This document shows, piece after piece, positions 46,995-58,870 of a stretch of 64,000 nt of DNA. Where the stretch lies: the NCBI GenBank assembly GCA_003254905.1, contig QANU01004362.1, positions 264,742 to 328,741 on the forward strand, in the 5' to 3' direction. The position numbers were made by a program, and so were the translations under genes. The first letter of the stretch is position 1. Every line of letters begins with the position of its first letter. A model generated the notes under the pieces. It was not told the DNA's origin. It made no database searches and worked only from the letters and a program-made list of their open reading frames with translations. The DNA is from Nissolia schottii. Its lineage: Eukaryota; Streptophyta; Magnoliopsida; Fabales; Fabaceae.

Positions 46995-47422
46995 TATAAA
47001 TAGCCACGCCATAACCAGAAATTTTGTGAGAAATTCCTCCCCTAGCCGAAGCTCTGCTGGAAATTCATTCGGTCCAGAGACTCTGCTGAAACACTGTCAG
47101 GAACTGGAAGCCAGTGGAAGAACTTAGCACCCTCACCTCCATAGCCATCTCTAAACCTCTCTAGGACTCTAAGAAGGTGGGTAATCCTAAGCTTGCCCCC
47201 TCCTTGGTGGCTTTTCTATGCTTGCTTGCTTGTAAGTTTTTGTTATGGTTTATGCTAGAAATGCTTGGTTAGGCGAGGAAGATGATTCTAAAGGGTCTTG
47301 TGACCTGGACTAGCTAAGGTTTTTATGGTTGGAATATGTGTGAGAACCTCAAGAAGCATCCATGAGAAAGGAGGAAGAGAAAGGTAAGAAAATAAGGAAT
47401 TCTGTTTTCAGATTCGCCAGTG

Positions 47423-47580
47423 ACCGCTGAGCGGCCTCTGGGTACCACTGAGCGGAGTATACCGCTGAACGATCCCAGTGAACTGCTGAGCGATTAGTTT
47501 CCAAACTTGGCGTTTTGGACGGAAAATATATTTTTATGAAACTCCAGACCGCTGAGCGACCCAAGGATACCGCTGAGCAG
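47423..47580. repeat. Six near-palindromic CCGCTGAGCGG-type motifs in the solo LTR
   Basis: Variants begin at about 47424, 47445, 47462, 47484, 47549 and 47569 (CCGCTGAGCGG, CACTGAGCGG, CCGCTGAACGA, TGCTGAGCGA, CCGCTGAGCGA, CCGCTGAGCAG). Each is close to its own reverse complement and set in AT-rich DNA about 430 bases after the TATA motif. Confidence 0.8.
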
Positions 47581-49044
47581 TCTTAGACTTGAAGTGTTTA
47601 TGGAGGCTGTCTTGAGGCACATAGTCCAACAATTGATGATATCACTGTATCTAAGTGGAGGTGCGAGGAAGCTTATAATTAAAATGGGCACGGTTATAAG
47701 TGGACATGCACCGAAGCTTAAGTATGGGATTTATGTGATTATATGTTTATGTGTTTGAGCAAACATGCATCATGAGGATAGATCATTAGAGGTGATTGTT
47801 TAATGAATGAGTAATGAATAAAGTTGAGAATGAAATGTAGGAACATGAGCATGATGAGAAAAGATAAATGTGCATATGAGAGAAAAGAAAGATGATATGC
47901 ATGGCATGTGATAGAAAAATGAATGGATTATGATGTGACGAGTATGTGTATGATATGGTCCGCTTCCGGCTTAGCCAAGAGGGCGGCCCCTCGCCACCTA
48001 AAGTGTAGGGGTGGAGTCATGTTTGCCCGGAAAACAGATAGAGAAGGCAGTTCGTACACCACCAGGGGATGACGGTCCTAAGGTGTATGAGGGAGTACTA
48101 GGACACAGGCAGAATTATGATGACTGGTATGAGAACATGCATTGAAATTCATGCCTCATCAGCATGATGACCCCTGCATAGATACTGTGCTCAGAAATGG
48201 GTATGATCAAAGATACCATGCTCGAGATAGCATGACATCCCGTGCCTGGCAAGCATGGTGGAAGGTTTACCGCGCAACATATGCGTGATGATCAGTTGTG
48301 TCTGTCAGCATACATGTTTATGTAATTGTGTTGCGATGGTTAAGAGTAGAAAGCGCGAGAACCTAGATAAGCAAGATTAGTTCCCTGATCACGTAGTAAT
48401 ATAGATAAAGCTGTTCAGGATCCTAGGCAAAGATAATAAGCAGTAGGATTTTAGTATGCATGTTCACTTAAAAACCCCTGAACTGCCGGAAAGATAATCG
48501 AGAAAATGAATCAGTGTTAGTGCTAAGGAACCCCACTGAGGATCAAGTGTTCTCACCCCCACCCACTCGGTTATGGATCCGGTATGCGGAGCGGTTGGAT
48601 GGACAGCTGATTGAAGTCAAGACACAGGGACGATGCGAACACGAGGGGAATATATGTTCTGGACAATAGATGTTTTGTATTTTGTTCTATGCCTTTTATC
48701 ATTTTGTGTAAATATTTATTATTATGGCAATGTGTAATATGTGGGACCTTGTATGTAATTATGTACATATATGCACATATACTCTCGAAGTTCTACTCTG
48801 GTTACTATTTCACTTATGCCTGATGTTATCGATTATTGTTATATGTTCTCCTAATCACGCACGGCTCCTACTTTACAAATGATAATGCACAAGAACGATT
48901 TTCAAATTGGTCCATATTTTCATATACAAGGAATTTGCAAAGGTAAGAATACGGGCTAAATGTAACTCGACACAACAGATAACAACCCTGCGAGCATTGC
49001 TTGCTATTATGGAAGTAGGCAGTTAGCAGGGGTGTTACATGATC

Positions 49045-50810
49045 TAATGATGTTTTAAAGGTGATTGATAATAAATTGTGATAGACAACTCAAAGTGGGT
49101 TAACCAAGAAGCTAATGGTTTGTCGATCAAGAGCAATAATCATTAATGAAGCAATTATTTGAAATAGCAACGATTTTTATTTGGGTTAGTTGCCCTGTGC
49201 ATGTATGAGAAGCAATTAGCAAATTTAAGGAAATTATGTATGTGTCGACCAAATCCATGACTTGGTGGCAATATGTGAAAGCAATGGATTACAATTGAAG
49301 ACCATGATTTCTTCAATCAAAGGGTCGACTGATGACACATGCATAAGGAGCAATTCATTTAAAAAATTAAAGTAAAACACAATTATGCACAAATCATTAT
49401 GAGTTAATCATCAAGGAAGCATGCATCCCTCATTGAAAGCACATGGTGGTTAACAATACGTGTCTTATGAGGCAACAATGGAAGCATACACGTCTAAATA
49501 ATAAAGCACATGGAAGAAACTTCCTTAATACTCGATTTCAAATTCAAAGTCAAGAGCAGGAGTTAAAAAGAAGTTATTCAACTCATGGAAATCACTCAAG
49601 TTACAATTGCACAAGGCTTCATGGAGCAACTATTCAAAACAATTAGAAATCAGAATTCTCTATATAAATAGGACTAGTTAGCATAAGAATAAATTGGATT
49701 GTAATTGCTTGAGGAGTACCTTACACATCTTCATGTCACCGCAACACCAACGGATACACAAGGAAAAATCAAGTACTCTATTCTCACTTCTTCTTCTTCC
49801 CCATATTTAAATTATTAATCTCGTCTATTTCTTTCCTCACCCAATCTCTTTTAGTTCTTTTACTTATACAATTTACTTTCAATTTATGTTTATGTAATTT
49901 TCATCCTATGTACTTTTACTTATACATTGCAATATTATTAAAGTTGTTCATTTTAATTCTCTCTTTCCCATTATTGATAAAATCCTGAAAATTCATAAGA
50001 GGATTAATTGCTCTCATTTCCCAAGTCGAGACCAAGAAGCAAAACTGTGATTTTGGTCATCCCATTGACCAAAAATTCGGTAAAACACAGTGACATCGTA
50101 TTTTGTTATTTAAAAACTATTTTCACAAACTATCGACAGTAGAATGAAACGTAGTTTCAAACTTTTTGAGCAAATCCCTAATTTGGCCTCTCACAAAAAT
50201 GTCATGGATACAAAATAGTTTCTTATAATTTAAAAAATTATTCTCATTTTTTAATTATTAAAAGAGTTTTATTTTTATCTATAAATTAAATAAAATGGAT
50301 TTCCTAAAATAACTATCCATTTTAGTGTCCAAGTCCCCCCCCTTTTTACCCCTATTTACTATATCAAGTAGTTTTATTTTTGTTTTTTTTATTTATTTGT
50401 AATTGTTTTTGAAAAAATGTCTAAGAAAAACTCACACTCTCTTAAAATTTAACCACCTACACTTTTATGTTAATATCTGCTTAATTTTAGTATTTATTCT
50501 TCTAATTTCTTTCATGTTATCATCTATATTCAATCTTTCGTGTGTGTCAAGACAAGCTAGCTAGTCTATGTTAACTAAATGTTTGAGTTTTATCTACCAC
50601 TACTTTTGAATAAAAATTTTCTGTTAATTTCGTAACCCCTTAGCTCCTTGGTGATTTGTCAGTCTGTTTGGGATACCCCCTCTTTTATTTGCTTTGGTCA
50701 CTGTATTCCATTGTAATGATCTCGGTTATTGCAATAAATTTTCTACATTTAGAAAGGAAAAAAAAAACATCATTCAAAATTTTTTTAAAAAAAATTCTAA
50801 CTAAAATTTG
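49045..50810. repeat. Block W of array unit B
   Basis: It is repeated at 54820-56990. It contains a TATA motif (CTCTATATAAATAGG near 49661) followed by a leader-like region, so it may be an old LTR. 50640-50768 resembles a LINE 3' end (CTCTTTTATTTGCTTTGG, GCAATAAATTTT, then an A run). The frame at 49443-49646 is short and unassigned. Confidence 0.6.
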
Positions 50811-51474
50811 CTGATTTTGCTCATGCTACATACAATTTTCTTCTCTTTTTTCTCAAAGATGCTACATTTACCATTCGCTCCCCAGTACATTTTGTGTTTA
50901 GATGCATTAAATTATCAATGAATCTAAAAAAATATAAAAATGGTCTAACATAGGAAAATAGAGGAAGAGCATGTTCTATTTATGCTTGATGAAACATGGG
51001 AAGCATAAAAATGTACTCATGAGGAGGATAATTGTTTAATATAAAATCATTCAACTACTTTACTTATTAGTTTAAGTTGTTAGGAGAGATGATCATTAAG
51101 ATGATATTAAAATCTCTATAATTAAGTAGTCATGAGTTAAGTATTCTAACTCTTATTTCTTAATAAATATGTCGAACCTATCATTATTTTTTAATAAATA
51201 TGTTAAATTTTAACACAAGATATAAAAAACTATTCACGTTCACCCTTTATGCTTAAACCATCTAAACTTTTTTTTGTAACAAAAAAAAAAAAACTAGTTT
51301 TGCAAGGAATTTTAACTTCTCATTAATAAGTAGTAGTCACATGTAAAATAACAACCCCCAAAAGGTGAACATGAAAATAAATCAAAACCCACGAATAAAC
51401 CACCGATACAGCAGGAGCAATCACCACCACGTGCATTGTTCTAAAAAAGGAAAAAGGATTAACACGCTCTCCAA
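50811..51474. repeat. 3' flank of EF-hand copy 4 (start of array unit C)
   Basis: It aligns with 42291-42969. The join to block W lies at CTAAAATTTG / CTGATTTTGC: both parents share ATTTG at the break. No gene is seen. Confidence 0.8.
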
Positions 51475-51891
51475 TTAAGCGGCAGCATTAGGATGGCACT
51501 CGCGCTGAACAGCCTTCATGAGTAGGCTGTCCTCTTCCAGCGCCATCTGGATCGGCAGGCTGCCGAGCCCGCTCGCCATGGCCAGCATCATCCGCTTCGT
51601 CTCCTCCTTGAACTCCTCCAGGTCAACCGTCCCGTTGAGGTCGTGGTCAAACTGAACGAACAGTGACTCGTACACCCGAGCGAGCTCCTTGGGGTCGTGC
51701 TTCACGTCGACCCCGAAGTGTGTCTCCAAGACCCTTAGGCCTTGGAGCTCCTTCAGCATCTCTGTGTAGGAGAGGAGGCCGTCGTTGTCGGCGTCTAGCT
51801 GGGCAAAGAGGTCGCCCACAGAGACGCCGAAGGCCTCCTCGTCCTCCACGAAGCTGGTGATGGTGGTCCCGTCTAGAATTTCTACGCTCAT
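51475..51891 (-). CDS. EF-hand calcium-binding protein, copy 4 (intact, single exon)
   Basis: 138 residues. It differs from copy 2 at five positions (A9T, S22G, A88T, V114I, Y133H), none at a calcium-ligand position. Both loops, DADNDGLLSYTE (33-44) and DHDLNGTVDLEE (82-93), keep their ligands. The frame stays open upstream to an ATG at 52023, but that extension is read from 5' leader sequence not conserved as protein in the other copies, so the MSVEIL start is preferred. It is probably a soluble calcium sensor like copy 2. The antisense frame at 51663-51860 is a GC-rich shadow. Confidence 0.93.
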   Translation of the reverse strand: MSVEILDGTTITSFVEDEEAFGVSVGDLFAQLDADNDGLLSYTEMLKELQGLRVLETHFGVDVKHDPKELARVYESLFVQFDHDLNGTVDLEEFKEETKRMMLAMASGLGSLPIQMALEEDSLLMKAVQRECHPNAAA

Positions 51892-51985
51892 GATGGTTGT
51901 TTCGAGAAAAAAGGAGCTTAAACCGTGGTTGTAGTGGAAAAAGAATGTGTGGGATATTTGAGTGTGTTTGATGAACGGTTGGAGG

Positions 51986-52003
51986 GTGTGTGTGTATATA
52001 TAG
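51986..52003 (-). promoter_or_regulatory. TATA region of EF-hand copy 4 with a GT/TA expansion
   Basis: Copies 2 and 3 have GAGGGTATATAGGAATTG; this copy has GAGGGTGTGTGTGTATATAT then AGGAATTG. About ten extra bases lengthen the TATA motif and add a dinucleotide run roughly 95-110 bases from the ATG. Confidence 0.6.
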
Positions 52004-52179
52004 GAATTGAGATATATAAGCAATATGGCAGTTTGGTTATGACTGAAAAAAGCGAACCGTTGTTCCTGCGTTTTGTGACCGTTGTTCTTCCTTTACTCAT
52101 AGGTTTTGAATTGATGCTCTGGAAAGTTTGCCGACCAAGTTTGACACGCGGTTTTCAAACATACGCCTTGTGAGTGGTG

Positions 52180-52776
52180 GTGGTTCCCTTTAGGTTATTC
52201 CAAAGGTTAATTAATTAGTTCTAGTTCTAGATGGAAATAAAAAATTAAAAAAAAAAGTTTGTTTGCCCATTTGTAAACACGTTTGATTAAATAAGTTCAT
52301 ATATTAAGGAGAATTTTTTTTTACGTTAAAACGTGAAAATGAATGTTTAATTATTTAATTATATTTGTATAGTTAAAATTGAATAATAAAAAGGAAATAT
52401 ATCATATATGAGAGAATAAATTAGTGGGTTGAAATTAATTCTAATATATATTTTTAAAAAAATAATATTGATTATATAAATATAATTTAATGATTAAAAA
52501 TTCATTCTCATCTCAATCATCTCATTCGTGTGTGTATATAATAAGTTTAAGTAAGTAATTATATCATATTTTATATATATATATATATATTCTCGATTTA
52601 ACTATTAGCATCTATGTCCTGTATGTTGTTAGGAATCAACTAAATCAGCTCAACCCAATTGCAGACCATTTTGTAGGAAATAGGGACTCAATTTTTTCTT
52701 TTCATTTTCAAGGTAGAAATTTGGGATCACTAATCGAGGGACAAAAATTTATACCACCTTAATTAACTCTAAGTTG

Positions 52777-52816
<40 letters not shown>

Positions 52817-53727
52817 TATTTTAATTCAAATGCTAAAGCATTCATTGTGTTTTTTTTATTGTTTTTTGATAAATGCCAAATATTTTATTGGTTTCAACAA
52901 TATGCATGTAATTTTAATATTTTTTTTATGAGGCACAAAGTAAAAGACAGAGACTAAGGCAACATGAAAAACATGGTAATTTTAATATAAAAATTAAATT
53001 ACTTTTTCATTTATGGAAGTATCACATTATGGAGAATTGTATAATAATAAACTTGTGGCGAGGTGATGAGAGAGACAATTGCAACTCCTCTTTCAGTTTC
53101 TTAATTTGCATGTTATTTTTAATTTAATAATTATTTTGAAATGAAAAGAATAATAAAAATAAAATAAAATGAATATAAAATAATTAATTAATTATTAAAA
53201 AATTTAAATGATAAATAATATTATGAAATAATATTTTTCCAATGAGTTATTTTTAAATTGATGGATTATATAAGCTTTTCCCAAATAATTTAACTTTCTA
53301 ATCTCTAAAAGCGAAGCATTGTTTATACTCAATTAGTCAAATTGTTGACTGTTTTTTTAGTCGTGAATGGTTGACATATCAGGGTTTGGGATCTTTTGGA
53401 AGAAAATTCTAGGCAAGGCATAGTGCACTCCCTACCTTCCTGAGACAGCGGGCTTCCTCAAAAACAATTGGCCCGTGCTGTGGTACAACTTTGTTAGATT
53501 TGGACGCCAAACTAATGGGTCTTGTAATTTGGACGGTGTCACTGTAGTGTTACAGTATATGATTTGAAAGAGTATGAGTTTCATAATAAATATAAATTTT
53601 GTCTCATTTGCTAAACATTTCACTTGATTGAACAAAAGTTTGTAATTTGATTGAACAAATGTTTGTAACCTTTGTTCAATCAAGTTTATAACAAAAAAAA
53701 AAATACATTTTTGTATGTCAGTGAAGC

Positions 53728-53762
<35 letters not shown>

Positions 53763-54830
53763 TGTGTCGTTAGTGGTGTGATGTAGCTGCAAAGATTTGT
53801 AACACATGATAATTGTTTTTAAGAAACAAATGTCTGTAATTTTGTTCAATCAAGTTTGTAACCAAAAAGTTATGTTTACAAAAAAACATGGGATCGAAGA
53901 GAGACAGGACAATTGATGATAGACTCTCTCTCTCCATTACTCCACTTGCATAATTCCCATAACAAATGTACTTTTTTCGTTCCAAACTTTATTGAACAAA
54001 GTCTACAAACATTTTTTTGCTCTCGTTATAAACTGGTCATTGATAGGAGACTCTTTCCACTTGCACACATTCTCGATAAAAGTTACAAACTATGTTGAAT
54101 AAATGTTACAAACCTTTCTTGATGCATCACAAACTTTGGTTACTCTCGTTACAAACTATTATTATGAGTTATAGAGTGTGTTTACAAACATTATTCAATT
54201 AAGTTACATATTAGGGTGCACTAATTAAGTTATAATCATTAGTCAAGTTTCTAACTCGTATCTTACATTGCAAACCTTCTCAACACAGTTTGTAACTTCT
54301 TGTTAAGTTAAAATCTGTTTTGGATTAGTCTCCCACAAATCTAGCAACCCATGTCTTTGAGATGAGAAGGAATGAAGGAAGTACGAAAATGAAAAATATT
54401 TCATCTTATCCTTTGATATATACAAAGTTGGCAGAGGACACAACATAGTTGAAGGAGAAACACGAAATTGACATGAAGCTTAGTGAGGATGAAGAGAAAG
54501 AAGTGATGAAGCTGAGATTTTCATGGGAGAGTGGGTAGGAAAGATAAGGGAAAGAAGGAGAATGCCGATGAAGAAGAGAACTGAAGAAGATGGATGAAGA
54601 AGAGAGGTGAAGAAGATATGATGAAGAGATGAAGAAGGAAAAGTAGAGACCAAAGAGATTAAGAAGAGAGAACAACTTTTCTTTTCCTCTCTCTCCCTAC
54701 AAACTTTTCTCTCTCTCTCTCTCTCTCTCTTTTATTGGGACAAATAAAATAAGGTGTGTTATACCAAAAATTTGTTATGTTAAGAAAATGGTCTCCAAGT
54801 CCCAATTTGTGGTAGGTGACCTAATGATGT
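52180..54830. repeat. Blocks D and T of array unit C
   Basis: This is the fullest copy: D keeps the stretch missing at 44191 in unit B, with AT runs at 52577-52590 and 52778-52812. T has a (GA)n run at 53730-53759 and a pyrimidine run at 54706-54730. No supported gene. Confidence 0.7.
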
Positions 54831-56990
54831 TCTTGAGATGATTGATAATAAATTGTGATAGGCAACTCAGAGTGGTAGTACGTTGTTATCTATGGATTCA
54901 CTATATGTACATGCCAACGAGGGTGAGCCAAGAAGCTAATGGCGTGTCAACGAAGGGCAATAATCATTAATGAAGCAATTATTTGAAATAGCAACGTTTT
55001 TTATTTGGGTTAGTTGCCCTGTGCATATATGAGAAGCAATTAGCAAATTTAAGGAAAATATGTATGTGTCGACCAAATCCATGACTTGGTGGCAACATGT
55101 GAAAGCAATGGATTACAATTGAAGACCATGATTTCTTCAATCAAAGGGTCGACCGTTTACACATGCATAAGGAACAAATCATTTAAAAAATTAAAGTAAA
55201 GCACAATTATGCACAAATGATCATTATAAGAGTTAATCATCAAGGAAGCATGCATCCCTCCTTGAAAGCACATGGTGGTTAACAATACGTGTCTTATGAG
55301 GCAACAATGGAAGCATACATGTCCAAATAATAAAGCACATGGAAGAAACTTCCTTAATACTCGATTTCAAATTCAAAGTGAAGAGCAGGAGTTAAAAAGA
55401 AGTTATTCAACTCATGGAAATCACTCATGAAGTTGCAATTGTACAAGGCTTCATGGAGCAACTATTCAAAACAATTAGAAATCAGAATTCTCTATATAAA
55501 TAGGACTAGTTAGCATAAGAATAAATTGGATTGTAATTGCTTGAGGAGTACCTTACACATCTTCATGTCACCGCAACACCAACGGATACACAAGGAAAAA
55601 TCAAGTACTCTATTCTCACTTCTTCTTCTTCCCCATATTTAAATTATTAATCTCGTCTATTTCTTTCCTCACCCAATCTCTTTTTGTTCTTTTACTTATA
55701 CAATTTACTTTCAATTTATGTTTATGTAATTTTCATCCTATCTACTTGTACTTATACATTGCAATATTATTATTAGCTACATTAGATTACTTGCTGTGCA
55801 AGTAACCGTAAGTGAGCATAGCTGTAAATATGCTGTTGTAATTTAATCACATGCTAAATGTGGAAGTTAGTTAGTTAGTTAGTTGTAGTTGGCTAAATAG
55901 CTGAGTCCTTGTATATAAGGGTATTTACTACCTGTAATTTTTCATTCATTCAGTTCAATGAGAATTCACTCAATTCACAAACTCTCTCATCTCTAATTCT
56001 CTCTGCCACTGCACTCCTGGTTTTGCTGATTCTGCTATGCAGAATGCAGTTCAATAATTATTAAAGTTGTTCATTTTAATTTTCTCTTTCCCATTATTGA
56101 TAAAATCCTGAAAATTCATAAGAGAAATTGCTCACATTTCCCGAATCGAGATCAAGAAGCAAAATTGTGATTTTGGTCATCCCATTGACCAAAAATTCGG
56201 TAAAACAAGGTGACATCGTATTTTGTTATTGAAAAAACATCTTCGCAAACTATCGATAGTAGAATGGAACGTAGTTTCAAACTTTTTGAGCAAATCCCTA
56301 ATTTGGCCACTCACAAAAATGTTATGGGTACAAAATAGTTTCTTATAGTTTAAAAAATTAGTTGCATTTTTTAGTTATTAAAAGAGTTTAATTTTTATCT
56401 ATAAAATTAAATAAAATGGATTTCTTAAAATAACTATCCATTTTGGTGCCCAAGTTCCCCCACCTTTACCCCTATTTACTATATCAAATAGTTTTATTTT
56501 TGTTTTTTATTATTTGTAATTGTTTTTGAAAAAATGTCTAAGAAAAACTCACACTCTCTTAAAGTTTGACCACCTATACTTTTACGTTAATATCTGCTTA
56601 ATTTTAGTATTTATTCTTCTAATTTCTTTCATGTTATCATCTATGTTCAATCTTTCAGTGTCTGTCAAGACAAGCTAGTCTATGTTAACTAAATGTTTGA
56701 GTTTAATCCACCACTGCTTTTGAATGAAAATTTTCTGTCAAAGTTAATTTCACTAAATATTTGCTAATTTTTATTGCAGCATTCTCTCAAGTGCCTCCCT
56801 ATGTTGTAACCCCTTAGCTCCTTGGTGATTTGTCGGTCTGGCTGGGATACCCCCTCTTTTATTTGCTTTGATCACTGTATCCCATTGTAATGATCTCGGT
56901 TATTGCAATAAATTTTCTACATTTAGAAAGAAAAGAAAAAACATCATTCAAAATTTTAAAAATTAAAAAAAAAATTCTAACTAAAATTTG
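54831..56990. repeat. Block W of array unit C
   Basis: It aligns with 49045-50810. It lacks the 2.8-kb solo LTR but holds a 285-bp solo LTR of its own. It has about 60 extra bases near 56745-56805 and ends at CTAAAATTTG, the array's right edge. From 56991 the DNA is single-copy in this window. Confidence 0.7.
55772..56056 (+). mobile_element. 285-bp Copia-type solo LTR
   Basis: It is absent from the matching place in unit B (near 49936). ATTATT (or a shifted 5-base version) is repeated on both sides. Near its start it has TTACTTGCTGTGCAAGTAA, shared with the 5' LTR of the Copia element at 59.5 kb, then TTGTATATAAGGG as a TATA motif, and an end similar to that LTR (GCAGTTCAA). This marks it as a relative of that Copia family. 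Confidence 0.8.
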
Positions 56991-57354
56991 AAATTTATTC
57001 TCTTAATCTTTTCTAATTCAAATTTTAAGAATTTTCTAACAACAAAAATAAATACTATTTAATTTTTTTTAAAAAAAACTATATAAATTTTAATGTATTT
57101 TATTCAAAATTACTCACATATTATACTTCAAAAAATTTCACTTAATTTTATATATTCAAGTCAACTATAAATGAATGTACAAACACATGTATCAAATTAT
57201 ATATTAAATAAAATTAGCCGGACGACTTTTACGGTGTTACATTCGTGGCTTCATAAAGATCTCTTAAGAGACAAGTATTTGTGGAACCGCGGGTACGAAA
57301 GTGATGGCAGTCAAAAATCTGCAAGACCCACGGATCACTCTTCTATTTAAGTAA
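56991..57354. other. AT-rich spacer, no gene seen
   Basis: The single-copy flank right of the array. No frame or repeat end is supported. Confidence 0.6.
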
Positions 57355-57460
57355 AGAGTTTTACTACACGTACACAAAAAGCACTCATGAGAATAAAGTT
57401 TGTGCATTATTAATGGTGTATGCATGAGTGTATAAAATTGGGTGTACATGTAGCATTTTT
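57355..57460 (-). mobile_element. Internally deleted copy of the 227-bp MITE (106 bp)
   Basis: The reverse-orientation copy starts AGAGTTTTACTACACGTACA and ends GGTGTACATGTAGCATTTTT. It is flanked by TTTAAGTAA and GTTAACTAA (7 of 9 bases alike). It keeps both ends and loses about half of the interior. Confidence 0.8.
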
Positions 57461-58669
57461 GTTAACTAAAATAATGACAACAATGGCATTTTTTGCACAC
57501 TTTCGGTGCAGAAGGCTGAAACATGTAGAAAAAGGATATGCTGGGGTGCATCATGCATGATTCCTGTTAGAATCTATTGGCTGAAACTGTGTGCACGTTT
57601 GCCTACATTCTTGATTTTTTGTTCGTGCCAAATATACACTTCTATTTATGCTTCTGAAAAGGTGATCATGATGAGGAGGATGGTGTTTAATGGTTGTTGC
57701 CATTATCAGAGAAAGAGCCCAATGAGCTCAAACAAGCCCATACTAACGGGTCCGGCCCAATTTGCTCCCTTGAAGAAACAGCCCAATTAGAATAAATTTT
57801 CTTCTTATATTCTTTCTTCTACAATGTTGCTGTGCTGTACATATTTCGTTAGGTTGTATAAATATATATACATATCTCTTTAAGTAATTCTAAGAGTGAA
57901 GTTCACTATTAATTAATACCGTGTTTATCCTTCACCTTTCATCTTCTTTTGTGAATTAGTAAATAGTGGCTTCAGAGCTTGGTTTGTATGGCTTTTGTTT
58001 GGGCTTATGGAGGCTGCCTATGATACCCATATTTTCCTTGCACTAAACAATTAACAAACAACAGTGTCAGGTGTACAACAGAATTGTTGTCGTTAGGTAT
58101 TAGAACCCAGAGTGAAGTGTGTGAGATAGGGAGAGAGAACAAAGAGAATGAGAGAAAAGGATTATGAGACAAAAAGTGTCTTATGCATTCAATTCTATTT
58201 TTGTACATTGAGCTATAGGAGTATATAGTGGTGATTGTTAACATGGGCTTAAGCTAAGATTAGTTACTCTTCTTGTTTTACATGAAATAATTCCAGGGAA
58301 TTACTTGGTGCAAATGCAAAAGATTATTTTAAGGTGGGATAAGCGATTACGATTTCTTAGTAAAGAACACAAGCGTGAATTTAGAAGGTAAGAAGTGAAA
58401 AAGTGAAATTGAAATACTTTATTTATAATCATTGAAGGGTGATTCTGAAATACAATTTTCTTGCAAAAGCAAAGGATTAAGTTTACAACTGATAAAGGAA
58501 AAAAGTAGTAAAGAACTAGGAATTAAGAACTACTCCTACTGAAACAGGAAGTAAAATACATAAAAGTAAAAGGAGGTAGCATACATTGGGTTTTTGTGTA
58601 AAAAAAAATTTGACAGGAAATAATATAATTAAAAAATGAACCACAATTTTTTTTTTAAAAAAAATATTT
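57461..58669 (+). other. Possible decayed LTR with primer-binding site; otherwise no gene
   Basis: TGGCTTCAGAGCTTGGTT at 57967 resembles the tRNA-Met primer site TGGTATCAGAGC and follows a region with a TATA motif (GTATAAATATATATAC near 57855). This could be the end of a worn Copia LTR, but its start is not defined and no pol region follows. A 94-aa frame at 57506-57790 is unassigned. Confidence 0.35.
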
Positions 58670-58870
58670 AATTTAGCGGCGGTTAGGAACCGCCGCAAAA
58701 GAAATAAGAAATTTCCAAATAGTAAAAATTGCGGCGCTTTTCTTTGGGCAAAAGTGTCAGTGCACTTCGCAGCCATTAATTCAACGGTTTTGTGGAACCG
58801 CCGCCATACGTTTTCCCACGCGACTTGCTTTTAGTGGCAGTTCATAACCGCCACAACATGTATTTCAACC
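58670..58870. mobile_element. CACTA-type subterminal repeat fragment
   Basis: It contains GCGGCGGTTAGGAACCGCCGC-like palindromes, GGAACCGCCGCCATACG and GGCAGTTCATAACCGCCAC, the same motif family as at 13983-14240. No CACTA terminus (CACTACA or its complement) is present, so it is a fragment of a related element. Confidence 0.65.

Larger units (their letters stand above)
46225..49039. mobile_element. 2,815-bp solo LTR, Ty3-like
   Basis: It starts TGTAACATCCCGC and ends GGGGTGTTACA, ends that are inverted copies of each other. TGATC flanks it at 46220-46224 and 49040-49044. Array unit C reads straight through (GTAGGTGACCTAATGATG near 54815), which is the empty site. Inside are a TATA motif GGCTATAAATAGCC (near 46983) and the six-fold motif at 47423-47580, but no coding region or primer-binding site. 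Long LTRs starting TGTAACATCCC are typical of plant Ty3 elements, so a solo LTR is most likely; a small non-autonomous element is possible. Confidence 0.9.

Noticed and set aside
51663..51860. Arg/Pro-rich frame opposite EF-hand copy 4
   Set aside because: It is the antisense shadow of a GC-rich coding region; a similar effect occurs at the other copies.
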